Shown piece by piece: positions 35,039 to 45,791 of a stretch of DNA of 64,000 nt. Each line of letters starts with the position of its first letter. Position 1 is the stretch's first letter. The stretch comes from Bosea sp. OAE506 (GTDB taxonomy: Bacteria; Pseudomonadota; Alphaproteobacteria; Rhizobiales; Beijerinckiaceae). Where the stretch lies: assembly GCF_040546595.1 (NCBI RefSeq), contig NZ_JBEPOB010000001.1, positions 3,411,001 through 3,475,000 of the forward strand. Direction: 5' to 3'. Under the pieces are notes generated by a model. The model had not been told where the DNA came from and did not search any database. It saw nothing but the letters and a program-made list of their open reading frames with translations. The position numbers and the translations under genes were made by a program.

Positions 35039-37669
35039 TCAGCCCTCCGGCACCCACGGCACCATCCGCAGAATCGTGCCGCCGAGTTGGGCGAAGGCGC
35101 GTTGGCGGCAGGAGAAGACGATGATCTGCTGGCCGCTGGCCTGCCGGTGCAGCGCATCGAACATCCGCTCGATGCGGTCGTCGTCGGAATAGACCAGCGC
35201 ATCGTCGAGGATGACCGGGGCCGGCTGGCCGTCCTTCGCCAGAAGCCGCGCGAAGGCGAGCCGCGTCAGCACGGCGAGTTGTTCGCGCATGCCGCCGCTG
35301 AGCACGCCGACCGGCTCCTCCAGCCCGTTGCGGCTGACAGTGCGGGGCAGCAGCGTCTCCTCGTCGAAGGTCACCGTCGCATCCTCGAACAAGAGCCCGA
35401 GCAGCGGCCGCAGCTCCGTCATCACCGGCGCAAAATAATGGTCGCGCGCCTCGGTGCGGGCCGCCTCCAGCGCCGTCCGCAGGCGACTCAGCAGCGCCAC
35501 CTCGCGCTCCAGCGCCGCCACGCGGCGTTGGGCCGCGCCGAGCTTCTCCGCCGCCTCCTGCCAGGCCTCCTCGACGGCCGCGTCGGCGCGGGCGCGGATG
35601 CGGCCGTTCAACTCGGCCGCCTCCTCCCGGAGTGATGCGATTTCGGCCGAGGCGCCGTCGAGGACCGAGCGCATGCGGCGCAGTTTGGCCTCGGCGCCGG
35701 CGATGTCGACCGCGCCGGCCAGGAGTGCATCGCGCTGCGCCTGCGCCACCAACCAGCCCTGTTCGGCCTGCGCCAGCACAGCCGTTCGCTGCGCCTCCAG
35801 CCCGGCGCGCTCCTGCTCGGGGCCGAGCGCCGCCGCCAACCCCGCCTGCTCGGAGGCGACGCCGGCCAGGGCCCGCTCGGTCTCGACGACGGCCGCATTC
35901 GCGGCATCGCGCGCGGCCTGCGCCTCCCGCTGCGCCCGGCGCGCGGCGACGACACGCGCCTCGGTCTCGACCAGGCTCGCGCGCACGGTTTCCGGATCGC
36001 CTTCAGCTTCTTCGGCGCCGGCGCCCTGTGCCTCCAGCCGCGCGATCTGCTCCTGCAGCGCGGGCAGACCGTCCGGCGCCAGCAGGCGCAGTCGCTGCCT
36101 TGCCAGATCGAGCCGGCCGTTCAGCTCGCGGGCCGCGCTTTCGCGGCGTCGCGCCTCGGCAAGATCGGCAACCGCGAGATCGGCCAGCAGCGTGGTCCGC
36201 CTCGCCTCGGCCCAGGCGAGATCCGCCTCGCCATCGCCACCCTGAGGCAGGGCGATGGTGAGCTGGCCAATGCCCTCGATGGTCAGGGTCGCGGCTCCGG
36301 ACAGGGTGCGTTCCTCGCCGTCTTCCAGCGTCCTGCCGTCGAGCTGGATGGCGGCGGCGACGCCGGGATCATAGGCGACGCGCAGCAGCGGGCGACGCGC
36401 CGCCGCCGTCGCCCGCAAGCCGACGAGCTCGCTTTCCAGCGCTTCCAGCCGCGCCAGCGCCCCCGCCGGCAGCCGCAGCGCCTTCAGCTCGGCCTCGATC
36501 GTCTCGATCTCGCCACGCCCCTCGGCGGCGCGCTCATGCTCCTGCCGCAGGCGAGCCAGCTTTTCGCCGGCCTCGCGGGCGCGCATCGCCTTGTCCAGCC
36601 GGGCGAGCAGGTCGCGCGCCTCGCGCTCCCCGGCTTCAGCCCGCTCGACCGCGGTCGCGGCAGCCACCCCGGCCTCGTTGGCGGCGCGCTGGCGCGCCAG
36701 CGCCTCGTCGCGACGGCCGCGGCTCTCCGCCTCGCGTTCGCGCAGCAGCGCCAGCCGCGCGAGGTCGCGGCGCAGCGTGTCGAGCGCCTCGCGGGCCGCG
36801 TCGCGGGCGTTGCGGGCGAGCGCGGCCTCGACCTCGGCCGTGCGCAGCGCCTCGCCATGGGCGCGGGCAGTTGCCAGTGCAGCATCGGCCTGCGCGACCT
36901 CGCGCAGGAGGCTGGCATGGCGCTCGGCGTCGTCCAGCTCGGCGAGCCGGGCCCGCAGGCTGCGGCGCCGATCGAGCGCGTCGCGCAGTTCGCGCAATTC
37001 GCCCGCAAGCTTCTGTTCCAGCTGGGCCAGCGCGTCGCGCTCCTCGAGCGCCTGGGCATAGGGACCGCCGGCCTTGGGCCGTCCCGTCGCCGTGACGAGA
37101 GGCGCCAGCTCCACCTCGCAGGCGGCGAGCGCCTGCGCCATGCGGCGGCCTCCGGTGAGGGATTCGACCTCGCCCTGGACCGAGGTCAGGACGGATTCGC
37201 GGGCGCGCTTCTCGCCCTCCTCGTCGCTCTTGGCCCGGCGCTCGATCCCGGTGACGCCCTGGCGCACCCAGAGCAGACCGGCCGGCCCCGCCGTGCCGCC
37301 CTGGACGAGGTTGGTGATGAAGCGCTCGGCCTCGTCGGCCTGGGCGACAAGCCGGCCGGACGCGAGCTCGCGCACCATGGCGCGCTTGCCGCCATAGAAC
37401 TGTTTTGTCAGCCGGAAGGCGCCATTCGCGGTCGTGATGTCGGCCTCGACCAGCGGGTTGCCGCCGCTATAGGGCCGCAGGCCCTGCACGGCGCCGGGCG
37501 TGCCGGTATGGGGCTGGAAGAACAGAGCGTGGAGCGCATCGAAACAGGTCGATTTGCCGAACTCGTTGACGGCGCAGAGCACATTGACGCCGTCGCCGAT
37601 GCCCTCGACGGCGACGCCTCGACCGGCGAAGCGGCGGACATTGTGGAGGCGCAGCGCCGTCAGCTTCAT
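35039..37669 (-). CDS. YhaN/SbcC-like AAA family ATPase (DNA repair)
   Basis: An 876-residue SMC/Rad50-like ATPase. The Walker A segment near residues 33-41 is AVNEFGKST, typical of the YhaN/RecF-like AAA group. Long Ala/Arg/Glu-rich coiled coils span about 160-330 and 500-720. The signature GVLSGGMREQLAVLTRLAFARL is near 775 and Walker B PVILDDALVYSDDDRIERM near 815. No CxxC zinc hook is visible. The ATG at 37669 overlaps the stop of the metallophosphoesterase gene, so the pair is made together, like SbcD-SbcC or YhaO-YhaN. It probably processes DNA ends. Confidence 0.85.
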   Translation of the reverse strand: MKLTALRLHNVRRFAGRGVAVEGIGDGVNVLCAVNEFGKSTCFDALHALFFQPHTGTPGAVQGLRPYSGGNPLVEADITTANGAFRLTKQFYGGKRAMVRELASGRLVAQADEAERFITNLVQGGTAGPAGLLWVRQGVTGIERRAKSDEEGEKRARESVLTSVQGEVESLTGGRRMAQALAACEVELAPLVTATGRPKAGGPYAQALEERDALAQLEQKLAGELRELRDALDRRRSLRARLAELDDAERHASLLREVAQADAALATARAHGEALRTAEVEAALARNARDAAREALDTLRRDLARLALLREREAESRGRRDEALARQRAANEAGVAAATAVERAEAGEREARDLLARLDKAMRAREAGEKLARLRQEHERAAEGRGEIETIEAELKALRLPAGALARLEALESELVGLRATAAARRPLLRVAYDPGVAAAIQLDGRTLEDGEERTLSGAATLTIEGIGQLTIALPQGGDGEADLAWAEARRTTLLADLAVADLAEARRRESAARELNGRLDLARQRLRLLAPDGLPALQEQIARLEAQGAGAEEAEGDPETVRASLVETEARVVAARRAQREAQAARDAANAAVVETERALAGVASEQAGLAAALGPEQERAGLEAQRTAVLAQAEQGWLVAQAQRDALLAGAVDIAGAEAKLRRMRSVLDGASAEIASLREEAAELNGRIRARADAAVEEAWQEAAEKLGAAQRRVAALEREVALLSRLRTALEAARTEARDHYFAPVMTELRPLLGLLFEDATVTFDEETLLPRTVSRNGLEEPVGVLSGGMREQLAVLTRLAFARLLAKDGQPAPVILDDALVYSDDDRIERMFDALHRQASGQQIIVFSCRQRAFAQLGGTILRMVPWVPEG

Positions 37670-38790
37670 GCCGGAATCGCCGCGCAATAGGAGAACAGCC
37701 GCGCCAGCGCGTCGCGCGCCGCCTGGCGCTCGGCTGCGGAACGGGCCTCGTCGAGGCTCTCCGTGAGCAGCGCGTCCGCAGCCTGGCGCAGCGCCCCGGC
37801 CCGGTCGATCGCGTCAAGATCGTCGCTCTCGCAATCCGTCGCCAGGGACTCCGTATCCAGTTGCAGGAAGGCGAACTCCGGCGCGACCGCCGCGATCGCG
37901 GCCTCGAGCCCCGCACGCGCCTGGGGCCGCAGGCGCCCCGTGGCGACGACACGCAGCAGGGTCTGGCGGCGGACGGGGCCGGCCGGCAGACGCTCGCTCA
38001 GAGAAGCCGCGCCATCATCGCCGGAGAGCAGGTCGAGCGGCAGGCTGCGCCAGTCGAAGCTGCCGGTCTCGACGGGCGCGACATCGGGCACGGCGCCGGG
38101 GCCGGCGAGCGACACCAGCAGCGCCCGGCCCGGCTGGTCATGCTTGAAGCGGTCGGGCTCCGGCGCACCGGAATACCAGCTGCGCGGACCGATCGGCATC
38201 TGGCCGTGCCAGTCCCCCAGCGCGAGATAGTCCAGCCCGGCGCGGCTCGCCCGGTCGGGCGCGATAATGTCGAGACCGCCGCCATCCTCGGAAAAGCTCT
38301 GGATCGCGCCATGGGCGAGGCCAATGCGCAGCGCGCCCTCTAGCGTCGTGGCACCGTCCATCCATTCGGTCAGGTCGCGGCCCGGGCGCCGCGTGGTGCA
38401 GGGCGCGGGCAGGATCACGACGTCGGGCGCGAGCGCGAGCGGCGCGGCTTCCGTCGCCAGCACGACATTGGCCGGCAGGGCGGCGCGTGTTGCAGCCCAG
38501 AGCTCGTCGGCGAGCAGCGAGTCATGGTTGCCGGGCAGGATAATCCAGCGCAGCGGCGCATGGCCGGCCATGGCGGCGAGCGCCTGGCGCAGCATGGCGG
38601 GGCTTGGCGTCTCGGTATCGAAACTGTCGCCCGCCAACAGCACGGTCTGCGCGCCGCCCGCCCGCGCCTGCGCCGCAAGCCGGTCGAGCACCGTGTGGCG
38701 CGCCTCGCGCAGCCGGCCGCGCAGCTCGTCGGGCATGGTGCCGAAGCGCTTGCCGATATGCAGGTCGGAGGAGTGGAGAAAACGGAACAT
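37666..38790 (-). CDS. YhaO/SbcD-like DNA repair exonuclease (metallophosphoesterase)
   Basis: A 374-residue calcineurin-like phosphoesterase of the Mre11/SbcD group. Metal motifs in order are HSSDLHIGKRFG (residue 6 on), LLAGDSFDTE near 50, LPGNHDSLLADE near 82 and ALGDWHGQM near 190. It has the C-terminal accessory domain of this family. It is translationally coupled to the ATPase downstream and 100 bases downstream of the photolyase gene, giving a small DNA-repair locus. Confidence 0.88.
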   Translation of the reverse strand: MFRFLHSSDLHIGKRFGTMPDELRGRLREARHTVLDRLAAQARAGGAQTVLLAGDSFDTETPSPAMLRQALAAMAGHAPLRWIILPGNHDSLLADELWAATRAALPANVVLATEAAPLALAPDVVILPAPCTTRRPGRDLTEWMDGATTLEGALRIGLAHGAIQSFSEDGGGLDIIAPDRASRAGLDYLALGDWHGQMPIGPRSWYSGAPEPDRFKHDQPGRALLVSLAGPGAVPDVAPVETGSFDWRSLPLDLLSGDDGAASLSERLPAGPVRRQTLLRVVATGRLRPQARAGLEAAIAAVAPEFAFLQLDTESLATDCESDDLDAIDRAGALRQAADALLTESLDEARSAAERQAARDALARLFSYCAAIPA

Positions 38791-38892
38791 TGCGCCTTGG
38801 GACGGAGAGCGGACAGCGAATCCGTTGAGGCCACTTTCGGGCCGGCGCGCAGCATCGTCGAGAACGGGCGCGAAGGAAATGGCGCTCCGCGA

Positions 38893-40482
38893 TCAGCCGA
38901 AAAGGTCCGGCTGCCCGGCCGGGGGCGCCTGCGGCGGAGCGTCGAGCCCGTCGAGGATGGCGGCGGCCTCGCGCCGGATCGTCTCGATATGGGCGGGCGT
39001 CATCCGGGCCAGGTTCTTGTAGGGCATCGCCATGCGCGGGTTGTTGCCGAGCCGGTCGCGGTTGCGGATCAGGAAGTCCCAGTAGAGCGGGTTAAAGGGG
39101 CAGGCCCCCTTTCCGGTCTTGATCTTGGGATCATAGGCGCAAGACCCGCAATAATCCGACATCCGGTCGATATAGGCGCCCGAGGCCGCATAGGGCTTCG
39201 AGCCCAGCAGCCCGCCATCGGCGAAGATCGCCATGCCGTGAGTGTTGGGCAGCTCGACCCATTCGAACGCATCGGCATAGACGGCGAGGTACCAGGCCTC
39301 GATCTCGGCCGGGCGGATGCCGGCGAGCAGCGCGAAATTGCCGGTCACCATCAGCCGCTGGATGTGATGGGCGTAGGCGTTGCGGCGGGTGTCGGCGATG
39401 GCGTTCGCCAGGCAATTCATGTCCGTCTCGCCCGACCAGTAGAACCAGGGCAGCGGGCGGTCGGCTTCGAGCGCATTGGTCTGCGCATAGGCGGGCATCT
39501 CCAGCCAGTAGATGCCGCGGACATATTCGCGCCAGCCGAGGATCTGGCGGATGAAGCCCTCGACGGCGTTGAGCGGCGCCTTGCCGGCTCTGTAGGCGGT
39601 CTCGGCGGCGACACAGACCTCGCGCGGCAGCAGCAGGCCGATGTTGAGATAGGGCGACAGCAAGGCGTGGAAAAGGAAGGGTTCACCTTCAGCCATCGCA
39701 TCCTGGTAATCGCCGAAGGACGGCAGGGCGTCCGCGATGAAATGGTCGAGCGCAGCCAGCGCATCCGTCCGCGTCACGGCCCAGCCGAATCCGTCGAGAT
39801 CGCCGAAATGACCCGGAAAGCGGGCCGCGACCAGCGTGATGACCTCGCGCGTGACCGCGTCCGGGGCCGTGCGCCCGCGGGGCGGCAGCGACAGTGACGC
39901 CGGCAGGCGCTTGCGGTTCTCCGCGTCGAAATTCCACTGTCCGCCGACGGGCCCGTCATCCTCCATCAGCAGCCCCGTGCGACGGCGCATCTCGCGGTAG
40001 AAGAACTCCATGCGATAGGATTTGCGCCCGTCGGCCCAGGCGGCGAAATCGGCACGCGAGCACAGGAAGCGGTCGTCGTCGCGGATCTCGACAGGAAGCC
40101 CGAGATCCTGCGCCCAGTCGTCCATCATCCGGCGCACGCGCCATTCGCCGGGCTCGGTGACGACGACGCGATCGGGCCGGTGGCGGGCGACCGCGCGCGC
40201 CAGCTCGCCCGAGAAGGAGCCGGTGTTGGCGGGGTCATCGAGCGCAACGTAATCGACGCTCAGCCCCTCGTCGCTGAGCTCTCGAGCGAAATGGCGCATC
40301 GCCGAGAGAATGAAGGCGATCTTCTGCTTGTGATGGGGGACATAGGTCGTCTCATCAGCGACCTCGAGCATCAGCACGATGTCTCGCTTCGGATCGAAGC
40401 CATCGAGCGCGGAGAGGTCGCGGCTGAGCTGGTCGCCGAGGATCAGGACGACGGTCTTCACCGCGCGGCTCTCGGCCGGCAC
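38893..40482 (-). CDS. FeS-containing bacterial cryptochrome/(6-4) photolyase (PhrB-type)
   Basis: A 529-residue member of the deoxyribodipyrimidine photolyase-related (FeS-BCP) family. The N-terminal antenna domain begins VVLILGDQLSRDLSAL. The four cysteines that hold the [4Fe-4S] cluster are Cys357, 445, 448 and 461 (DMNCLANA, YCGSC, GACPF), with the same spacing as in PhrB of Agrobacterium. The FAD pocket and the active histidines are in RNAYAHHIQRLMVTGNFALL near 367. The start is GTG at 40482; a GTG seven codons later is possible. It uses blue light to repair (6-4) photoproducts in DNA. Confidence 0.92.
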   Translation of the reverse strand: MPAESRAVKTVVLILGDQLSRDLSALDGFDPKRDIVLMLEVADETTYVPHHKQKIAFILSAMRHFARELSDEGLSVDYVALDDPANTGSFSGELARAVARHRPDRVVVTEPGEWRVRRMMDDWAQDLGLPVEIRDDDRFLCSRADFAAWADGRKSYRMEFFYREMRRRTGLLMEDDGPVGGQWNFDAENRKRLPASLSLPPRGRTAPDAVTREVITLVAARFPGHFGDLDGFGWAVTRTDALAALDHFIADALPSFGDYQDAMAEGEPFLFHALLSPYLNIGLLLPREVCVAAETAYRAGKAPLNAVEGFIRQILGWREYVRGIYWLEMPAYAQTNALEADRPLPWFYWSGETDMNCLANAIADTRRNAYAHHIQRLMVTGNFALLAGIRPAEIEAWYLAVYADAFEWVELPNTHGMAIFADGGLLGSKPYAASGAYIDRMSDYCGSCAYDPKIKTGKGACPFNPLYWDFLIRNRDRLGNNPRMAMPYKNLARMTPAHIETIRREAAAILDGLDAPPQAPPAGQPDLFG

Positions 40483-40509
40483 CGGCGGTCGGTCTCATAT
40501 CCCGTAGGC

Positions 40510-40540
40510 CTCATCGCAGCGCTCCTCTCGTTGCGATGAG
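40510..40540 (-). terminator. Inverted repeat downstream of ftsK
   Basis: CTCATCGCA (40510-40518) and TGCGATGAG (40532-40540) make a perfect nine-base stem with a 13-base loop between ftsK and the photolyase gene. It may end ftsK transcription together with the hairpin nearer the stop codon; the loop is long and no T-run follows. Confidence 0.35.
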
Positions 40541-40581
40541 TACGCCCGGCTCCCACAACCGGTTCAGCCCCCGGCGCAGGC

Positions 40582-40598
40582 CGGCGGCTGTACCGCCG
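40582..40598 (-). terminator. Candidate ftsK terminator hairpin
   Basis: CGGCGG, loop CTGTA, CCGCCG: a compact six-base GC stem directly after the ftsK stop codon (40599-40601). No U-run. Confidence 0.35.
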
Positions 40599-42950
40599 CT
40601 AGTCTTCGTCTTCGCGTGCCCTGCCGGTCTCGACGAGGATTTCGCGTTTGCCGGCGTGGTTGGCGGGGCCGACGATGCCTTCGTTCTCCATCCGCTCCAT
40701 GATCGAGGCGGCGCGGTTGTAGCCGATCTGCAGCCTGCGCTGGATGTAGGAGGTCGAGGCCTTCTTGTCGCGCAGGACCACCGCCACCGCCTGGTCGTAA
40801 GGATCCTCGCTCTCGGACTGGCCCATGCCGGTCTTGTCGAAGACCGCGCCGTCCTCGCCCTCAGTGCCGGGCTCTTCCTCTTCCGAGGTGACCGCGTCGA
40901 GATATTGCGGCCGGCCTTGCGTCTTGAGATGGGCGACGACCTTCTCGACCTCGGCATCCGAGACGAAGGGGCCGTGGACGCGGGTGATGCGCCCGCCGCC
41001 GGCCATGTAGAGCATGTCGCCCTGGCCCAGCAGTTGCTCGGCGCCCATCTCGCCCAGGATGGTGCGGCTGTCGATCTTGCTCGTCACCTGGAAGGAGATG
41101 CGCGTCGGGAAGTTCGCCTTGATCGTGCCGGTGATGACGTCCACCGACGGCCGCTGCGTCGCCAGCACGACATGGATGCCGGCCGCGCGCGCCATCTGGG
41201 CGAGGCGCTGGATCGTGCCCTCGATCTCCTTGCCGGCGACCATCATCAGGTCGGCCATCTCGTCGACGATCACGACGATATAGGGCAGAGGCGCGAGGTC
41301 CATGACCTCCTCCTCGTAGATCGCCTCGCCGGAATGACGGTCGAAGCCGGTCTGGACCGTGCGGGTGATGACCTCGCCGGCGGCCTGCGCCTCGACGACG
41401 CGGGCGTTGAAGCCGTCGATGTTGCGCACCGAGAGCTTCGACATCTTCTTGTAGCGCTCCTCCATCTCGCGCACCGCCCATTTCAGGGCGACGACCGCCT
41501 TCTTCGGGTCGGTGACGACGGGGGTGAGCAGATGCGGGATGCCGTCATAGACCGACAGCTCCAGCATCTTGGGATCGACCATGATCAGCCGGCACTGCTC
41601 GGGCTTGAGCCGGTAGAGCAGCGACAGGATCATCGTGTTGATCGCCACCGACTTGCCCGAGCCGGTGGTGCCGGCGACCAGGAGATGGGGCATCTTGGCG
41701 AGATCGACGATCACCGGCTCGCCGCCGATGGTCTTGCCGAGCCCCAGAGCGAGCTTGTGCTTGGAGCTCTCGAAATCCTGGCTCGCCAGAAGCTCGCGCA
41801 GATAGACCGTCTCGCGCTTGGCGTTGGGCAGCTCGATGCCGATCGCGTTCTTGCCGGGAATCACCGCCACGCGCGCCGAGATCGCGCTCATCGAGCGGGC
41901 GATGTCGTCGGCCAGCGAAATCACGCGGGAGGACTTCGTGCCCGGAGCGGGCTCCAGTTCGTAGAGCGTCACGACCGGACCGGGGCAGGCCTGGACGATC
42001 TCGCCCCTGACGTTGAAATCCTCGAGCACGCCTTCGAGGAAGCCGGCATTCTGCTGCAGGACCTCGGTCGGGATGGCGGTCTCGACCGCCGGCGGCTCGC
42101 CGAGAATGTCGATGTCGGGCAGCTCGAAGTGCGCCGGCTGCGCGACGCGGACCTCCGCACGCTCCGGCACCGGTGCAGGCGCCGGGGCAGCGACGGCCTC
42201 CGGCACCGCCATTTCGGCCCGCGCCCGGCGCGTCACGACAACGCCGCGCGCCGGCCCGGCGGAAACCAGCTCGGTGACGGGGGCCGGCACGGGAAGCGGA
42301 GCCGGCGCGACAGGCGCGACCGCCACCTGAGCAGCCGGGCGCATCGCGACCGTCCGGGCATGCGGCGCCTCGGCCCTGCGGCTCGCACTGCGGGCCGGCG
42401 GCTTCGCGACGACAGGCGCAGCCGGCATGGCTGTCTGCTGGGGAATGACGGCGGGAACCTCGGCGTGGCGGTGCGCGGCGGCCGGGCGACCCGGCTCGTC
42501 CTCTGCGACCTCGGCGGCGACGACCTCCCAGAAGGCGTGATCCGAAATCAGGTCGAAGGGCGTCAGCGGCGCCGGTTCATGCGCCCCATCCGCCAAGGCC
42601 TCATCAACGACGACCTCGTCGACAGCGGCATGGCCGGACATCTCGACGAGGTCGTCGGACTCCATCGCATCGGCATCGAATTCATAGTCGCGCAGCGCTG
42701 CTTCGACCCCGGCACCGCGGGCCCAGACGCTCCCGATCAGGCGATCCGGCGTGCGCCAGAACCGGACCTGCGGCGGCTCGGGCGGCGGCGGCGCGGCGGG
42801 AACCTCGCCCGGCTTCACCAGCGCCAGCGGATTGGCGCGCGCCCTGACATAGACAGGCCCGCCGCGATCGGCCGGCAGCTCGCCCGGGTCGTCGGAAAAC
42901 GCTTCCGCAGCAATCTCTTGCGTGGAGGTGTGAAGGCCGGAATGACGCAT
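40599..42950 (-). CDS. ftsK: FtsK/SpoIIIE-type DNA translocase without N-terminal membrane domain
   Basis: A 783-residue hexameric DNA motor. The N-terminal 280 residues are Pro/Ala-rich linker-like and lack any membrane segment. The motor follows: alpha/beta domain from about 300, Walker [15 protein letters not shown] near 425, Walker [16 protein letters not shown] near 545, and the DNA-reading gamma winged helix at the C-terminus ([22 protein letters not shown]). The ATG at 42950 is preferred. The frame stays open to 43499 but that overlaps another gene and has shadow-like sequence, and it contains no membrane helices either. It would move chromosome dimers toward XerCD/dif. A membrane-anchored paralogue probably exists elsewhere. 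Confidence 0.87.
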   Translation of the reverse strand: MRHSGLHTSTQEIAAEAFSDDPGELPADRGGPVYVRARANPLALVKPGEVPAAPPPPEPPQVRFWRTPDRLIGSVWARGAGVEAALRDYEFDADAMESDDLVEMSGHAAVDEVVVDEALADGAHEPAPLTPFDLISDHAFWEVVAAEVAEDEPGRPAAAHRHAEVPAVIPQQTAMPAAPVVAKPPARSASRRAEAPHARTVAMRPAAQVAVAPVAPAPLPVPAPVTELVSAGPARGVVVTRRARAEMAVPEAVAAPAPAPVPERAEVRVAQPAHFELPDIDILGEPPAVETAIPTEVLQQNAGFLEGVLEDFNVRGEIVQACPGPVVTLYELEPAPGTKSSRVISLADDIARSMSAISARVAVIPGKNAIGIELPNAKRETVYLRELLASQDFESSKHKLALGLGKTIGGEPVIVDLAKMPHLLVAGTTGSGKSVAINTMILSLLYRLKPEQCRLIMVDPKMLELSVYDGIPHLLTPVVTDPKKAVVALKWAVREMEERYKKMSKLSVRNIDGFNARVVEAQAAGEVITRTVQTGFDRHSGEAIYEEEVMDLAPLPYIVVIVDEMADLMMVAGKEIEGTIQRLAQMARAAGIHVVLATQRPSVDVITGTIKANFPTRISFQVTSKIDSRTILGEMGAEQLLGQGDMLYMAGGGRITRVHGPFVSDAEVEKVVAHLKTQGRPQYLDAVTSEEEEPGTEGEDGAVFDKTGMGQSESEDPYDQAVAVVLRDKKASTSYIQRRLQIGYNRAASIMERMENEGIVGPANHAGKREILVETGRAREDED

Positions 42951-43054
42951 GAGAAACCGCGGAGGCTGGCGTAGAAGACAGGCTCCAAGGGGTATCGGCC
43001 CAGCGTTAAGACGCGATGAACAAGCGCGCCGAACGTACCCTCTGGTGCATGCCG

Positions 43055-43921
43055 TCAGCCCGGCGTGAAACGCGCGATCGCCGCCGCGACGGCGTCCGGA
43101 AACTCCTCGTGCAAGCTGAGCTTGCCCTGCGGGAGACGCACCGATTCGATGCCAGGCCTGTCCGAAAGAGCTTCCATTTCGGCGCGCGACTTCGGCGGCG
43201 TCTCGGCGCCGTAGACGACAAGCGTCGGGACAGCGGCCTCCCGCGCCAGCGCCAGGAAGGCCTCGCGGCTGGCAACGCAGTCGCGCCCGCCGGTGACGAA
43301 GCGCACCGAGGCATGGCGGGCGCCGGCCGCGCTGGTGACGGCGCGCTTGGCCGCCATGCGCTCCGGCGTCAGCCAGTCCGGATCGCTGTAGACGTGGCCG
43401 ACGACCATCTTGCGGATCACGGGGCCGCTGAGGTTGAGGGCATAGAGCGCGGGCCCCAGAACCGGCGCGTCGACGGCAGCCCTCACCCGCGCGAACCATG
43501 GCCGCGTCCCACCCATCATCGTCGGGAACGGGCCGCGCCAGGTCGGCCCCACCAGCACCAGCCGGTCGACCGCGCCGGGATGGCGGGCAAGATGATCCAG
43601 TGCATAGGCAGCGGCATGGCCCGCCGCGACGAGCAGCGTGGGCCGCGGCACGATCTCCGTCAGCAGCCAGTCGAGGAAAGCCTGGAGCATGGCAGGTGTG
43701 TAGTCGAGGTTCGGACGCGGCCGGTCGCCGAAACCGGGCCAGTCGACCGCGATGACGCGGTGGCCGGGCGCAAGCCGCTCCATCAGCGGGTGCATCTCGC
43801 CGCGGGTCGAGATCGAGCTCAGCGCGGGCAGGAGCAGCACGCTCGGCCCTTCGCCCATCTCGTCGAGGCCGAGCGAGATGGTCTCACCACCCCAGGTCCA
43901 GCGCAGTTCACGCGTGATCAT
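43055..43921 (-). CDS. Alpha/beta-hydrolase-fold protein with nucleophile Ser replaced by Ala
   Basis: A 288-residue alpha/beta-hydrolase-fold protein. GGGAGG five bases upstream supports the ATG at 43921 rather than the GTG at 43927. The fold is clear: [16 protein letters not shown] near 30, [10 protein letters not shown] near 60, [18 protein letters not shown] near 115, and a late [18 protein letters not shown]. The nucleophile elbow, usually GHSxGG, reads AAGHAAAY, so the serine is absent. The family member may be a non-enzymatic binder or use another mechanism. It lies 18 bases downstream of hflX and may be co-transcribed with it. Confidence 0.8.
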   Translation of the reverse strand: MITRELRWTWGGETISLGLDEMGEGPSVLLLPALSSISTRGEMHPLMERLAPGHRVIAVDWPGFGDRPRPNLDYTPAMLQAFLDWLLTEIVPRPTLLVAAGHAAAYALDHLARHPGAVDRLVLVGPTWRGPFPTMMGGTRPWFARVRAAVDAPVLGPALYALNLSGPVIRKMVVGHVYSDPDWLTPERMAAKRAVTSAAGARHASVRFVTGGRDCVASREAFLALAREAAVPTLVVYGAETPPKSRAEMEALSDRPGIESVRLPQGKLSLHEEFPDAVAAAIARFTPG

Positions 43922-43945
43922 CGCCACCTCCCTGTCGGGGCCGGC

Positions 43946-45328
43946 CTAGTTCTCCCGCTGCGCCTCGGGGAAGCGGGCGCCGAAGGCCCCTTCCCGCTCG
44001 GGCGGCAGCCGGACCGTAAGGTCGAGCGTGCCGTCCTCGGCGTCGCGGCGCTCGAGGATCTCGCCATTGGCATGCAGCCAGGCCAAAGACTGGCCGTCGC
44101 CCGGCGGCAGCGCGAGGCGATAGATCGGGCGGCTGCGGGCGATGCGGCTCTCGATGGCGTCGGTCAGCCGCCCCATGCCGTCGCCGGTCACCGCCGACAC
44201 CAGAACGGGGCGGGAGACCTCGGGCTTCAGCCCTGCGAGTCCGAGCTGGCGCTCGCGCTCCTCCGGCGCCAGCAGGTCGGACTTGTTCCAGACCTCGACG
44301 ACGCGCTGGCCGTCATCGGGGTCGATGCCGAGATCGCGCAGGATCGCCTGGACGTCCGCGGCCTGGGCGGTGGTGTCCTCATGGGCGACGTCGCGGATAT
44401 GCAGCAGCACATCGGCCTCGATCGCGTCCTCCAGCGTGGCGCGGAAGGCGGCGACGAGCTGCGTCGGCAGGTCAGAGATGAAGCCGACCGTGTCCAACAA
44501 CATGATCCTCGCGCCATGCGGCAGCTTCAGCGCCCGCGCCGTCGGGTCCAGCGTGGCGAAGAGCATGTCCTGCGCCAGAACCTCGGCGGAGGTGAGCCGA
44601 TTGAACAGCGTCGATTTGCCGGCATTGGTGTAGCCGACCAGCGCCACGACCGGATAGGGCACGCGCTTGCGGCTGGCGCGATGCAGGCCGCGCGTGCGCT
44701 TGACCGCCTCGAGATCGCGCTCGATTTTGGTCATCCGCTCCTGGATGATGCGACGGTCGGCCTCGATCTGGGTTTCGCCGGGGCCGCCGAGGAAGCCGAA
44801 GCCGCCGCGCTGGCGCTCGAGATGGGTCCAGGACCGCACCAGCCGGCTCTTCTGGTAGTTGAGATGGGCGAGCTCGACCTGCAGCGCGCCTTCCTTGGTG
44901 CGCGCGCGGCGGCCGAAAATTTCGAGGATCAGGCCGGTGCGGTCGATGACCTTGCAGCCGAAGGCCTTTTCGAGATTCCGCTGCTGCACCGGCGAGAGCG
45001 CGCAGTCCATCACGACAAGGCCGATTTCCTCGATCTTGATGCGCTCGGCGATCTCCTCGACCTTGCCCTTGCCAAGATAGGTCGCCGGCCGCAGAGCGGT
45101 CAGCATGACCTGGATCGGCTCGACCACGGTGAGGTCGATCGCAGCCGCCAGCCCGACACCCTCGTCGAGACGAGCTGCGAAGGAGCGCTGATTGGCATCC
45201 GTCGCGCCCCGACGCTGCTGGTAGGGGCCGATCACATAAGCGCGGGTATTGGCGGCGATCTCGCGCTCGATGGCGTCGAGCGGCTTGGTCGCCGCCCGCG
45301 CCTCATCCGCATCGCTGCGGGCGCCCAT
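43946..45328 (-). CDS. hflX: GTPase HflX
   Basis: A 460-residue ribosome-associated GTPase. The N-terminal HflX domain ends with [38 protein letters not shown] near residues 155-190. The GTPase domain has G1 [12 protein letters not shown] near 228, G3 DTVGFI near 275 and G4 NKSD near 345. It rescues stalled or heat-damaged ribosomes in other bacteria. It starts five bases after hfq, matching the conserved hfq-hflX pairing. Confidence 0.95.
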   Translation of the reverse strand: MGARSDADEARAATKPLDAIEREIAANTRAYVIGPYQQRRGATDANQRSFAARLDEGVGLAAAIDLTVVEPIQVMLTALRPATYLGKGKVEEIAERIKIEEIGLVVMDCALSPVQQRNLEKAFGCKVIDRTGLILEIFGRRARTKEGALQVELAHLNYQKSRLVRSWTHLERQRGGFGFLGGPGETQIEADRRIIQERMTKIERDLEAVKRTRGLHRASRKRVPYPVVALVGYTNAGKSTLFNRLTSAEVLAQDMLFATLDPTARALKLPHGARIMLLDTVGFISDLPTQLVAAFRATLEDAIEADVLLHIRDVAHEDTTAQAADVQAILRDLGIDPDDGQRVVEVWNKSDLLAPEERERQLGLAGLKPEVSRPVLVSAVTGDGMGRLTDAIESRIARSRPIYRLALPPGDGQSLAWLHANGEILERRDAEDGTLDLTVRLPPEREGAFGARFPEAQREN

Positions 45329-45333
45329 CTGGA

Positions 45334-45582
45334 TCAGGCCTTGTCCTGTTCCTCAGGCTCGAACAGCTGCACCGGCTGGCCGGGCATGATCGTCGAGATG
45401 GCGTGCTTGTAGACGAGCTGCGAATGTCCGTCGCGGCGCAGCAGCACGCAGAAATTGTCGAACCAGGTGACGACGCCCTGCAGCTTGACGCCGTTGACGA
45501 GGAAGATCGTCAGCGGAATCTTCTGCTTGCGTACATAGTTGAGGAACGTGTCCTGAAGATTCTGTGCCCGCTCTGCGGCCAT
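45334..45582 (-). CDS. hfq: RNA chaperone Hfq
   Basis: An 82-residue Sm-like hexameric RNA chaperone. The Sm1 region is [27 protein letters not shown] and Sm2 contains the KHAIST motif near residue 57. The open frame extends to 46107, but the family start is the ATG at 45582. It mediates sRNA-mRNA pairing and, in alphaproteobacteria, influences nitrogen-regulator expression. It lies about 210 bases after ntrX, far enough to have its own promoter. Confidence 0.97.
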   Translation of the reverse strand: MAAERAQNLQDTFLNYVRKQKIPLTIFLVNGVKLQGVVTWFDNFCVLLRRDGHSQLVYKHAISTIMPGQPVQLFEPEEQDKA

Positions 45583-45791
45583 GGGTAGCCCCTGTTGTTG
45601 GGATCGCGCATCGGCTTGGAGCCTGCGATCCATTTCGTCCCGTTGGCGCAGCAGCTCGTGCCGCCCGCTTCGGGACACCGATCCCGTATTAGACTGCCGA
45701 GTCCGCCGACAACGCAAGTGCAACATGAGCGTGCAGGGCAGCGAACCGCCTGCGCTGAGTGCAACCGCGCATGCAGGCCGCGCCTGCCGCC

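Noticed and set aside
42951..43499. N-terminal extension of ftsK
   Set aside because: It overlaps the alpha/beta hydrolase gene and its sequence has no membrane helices or family similarity.
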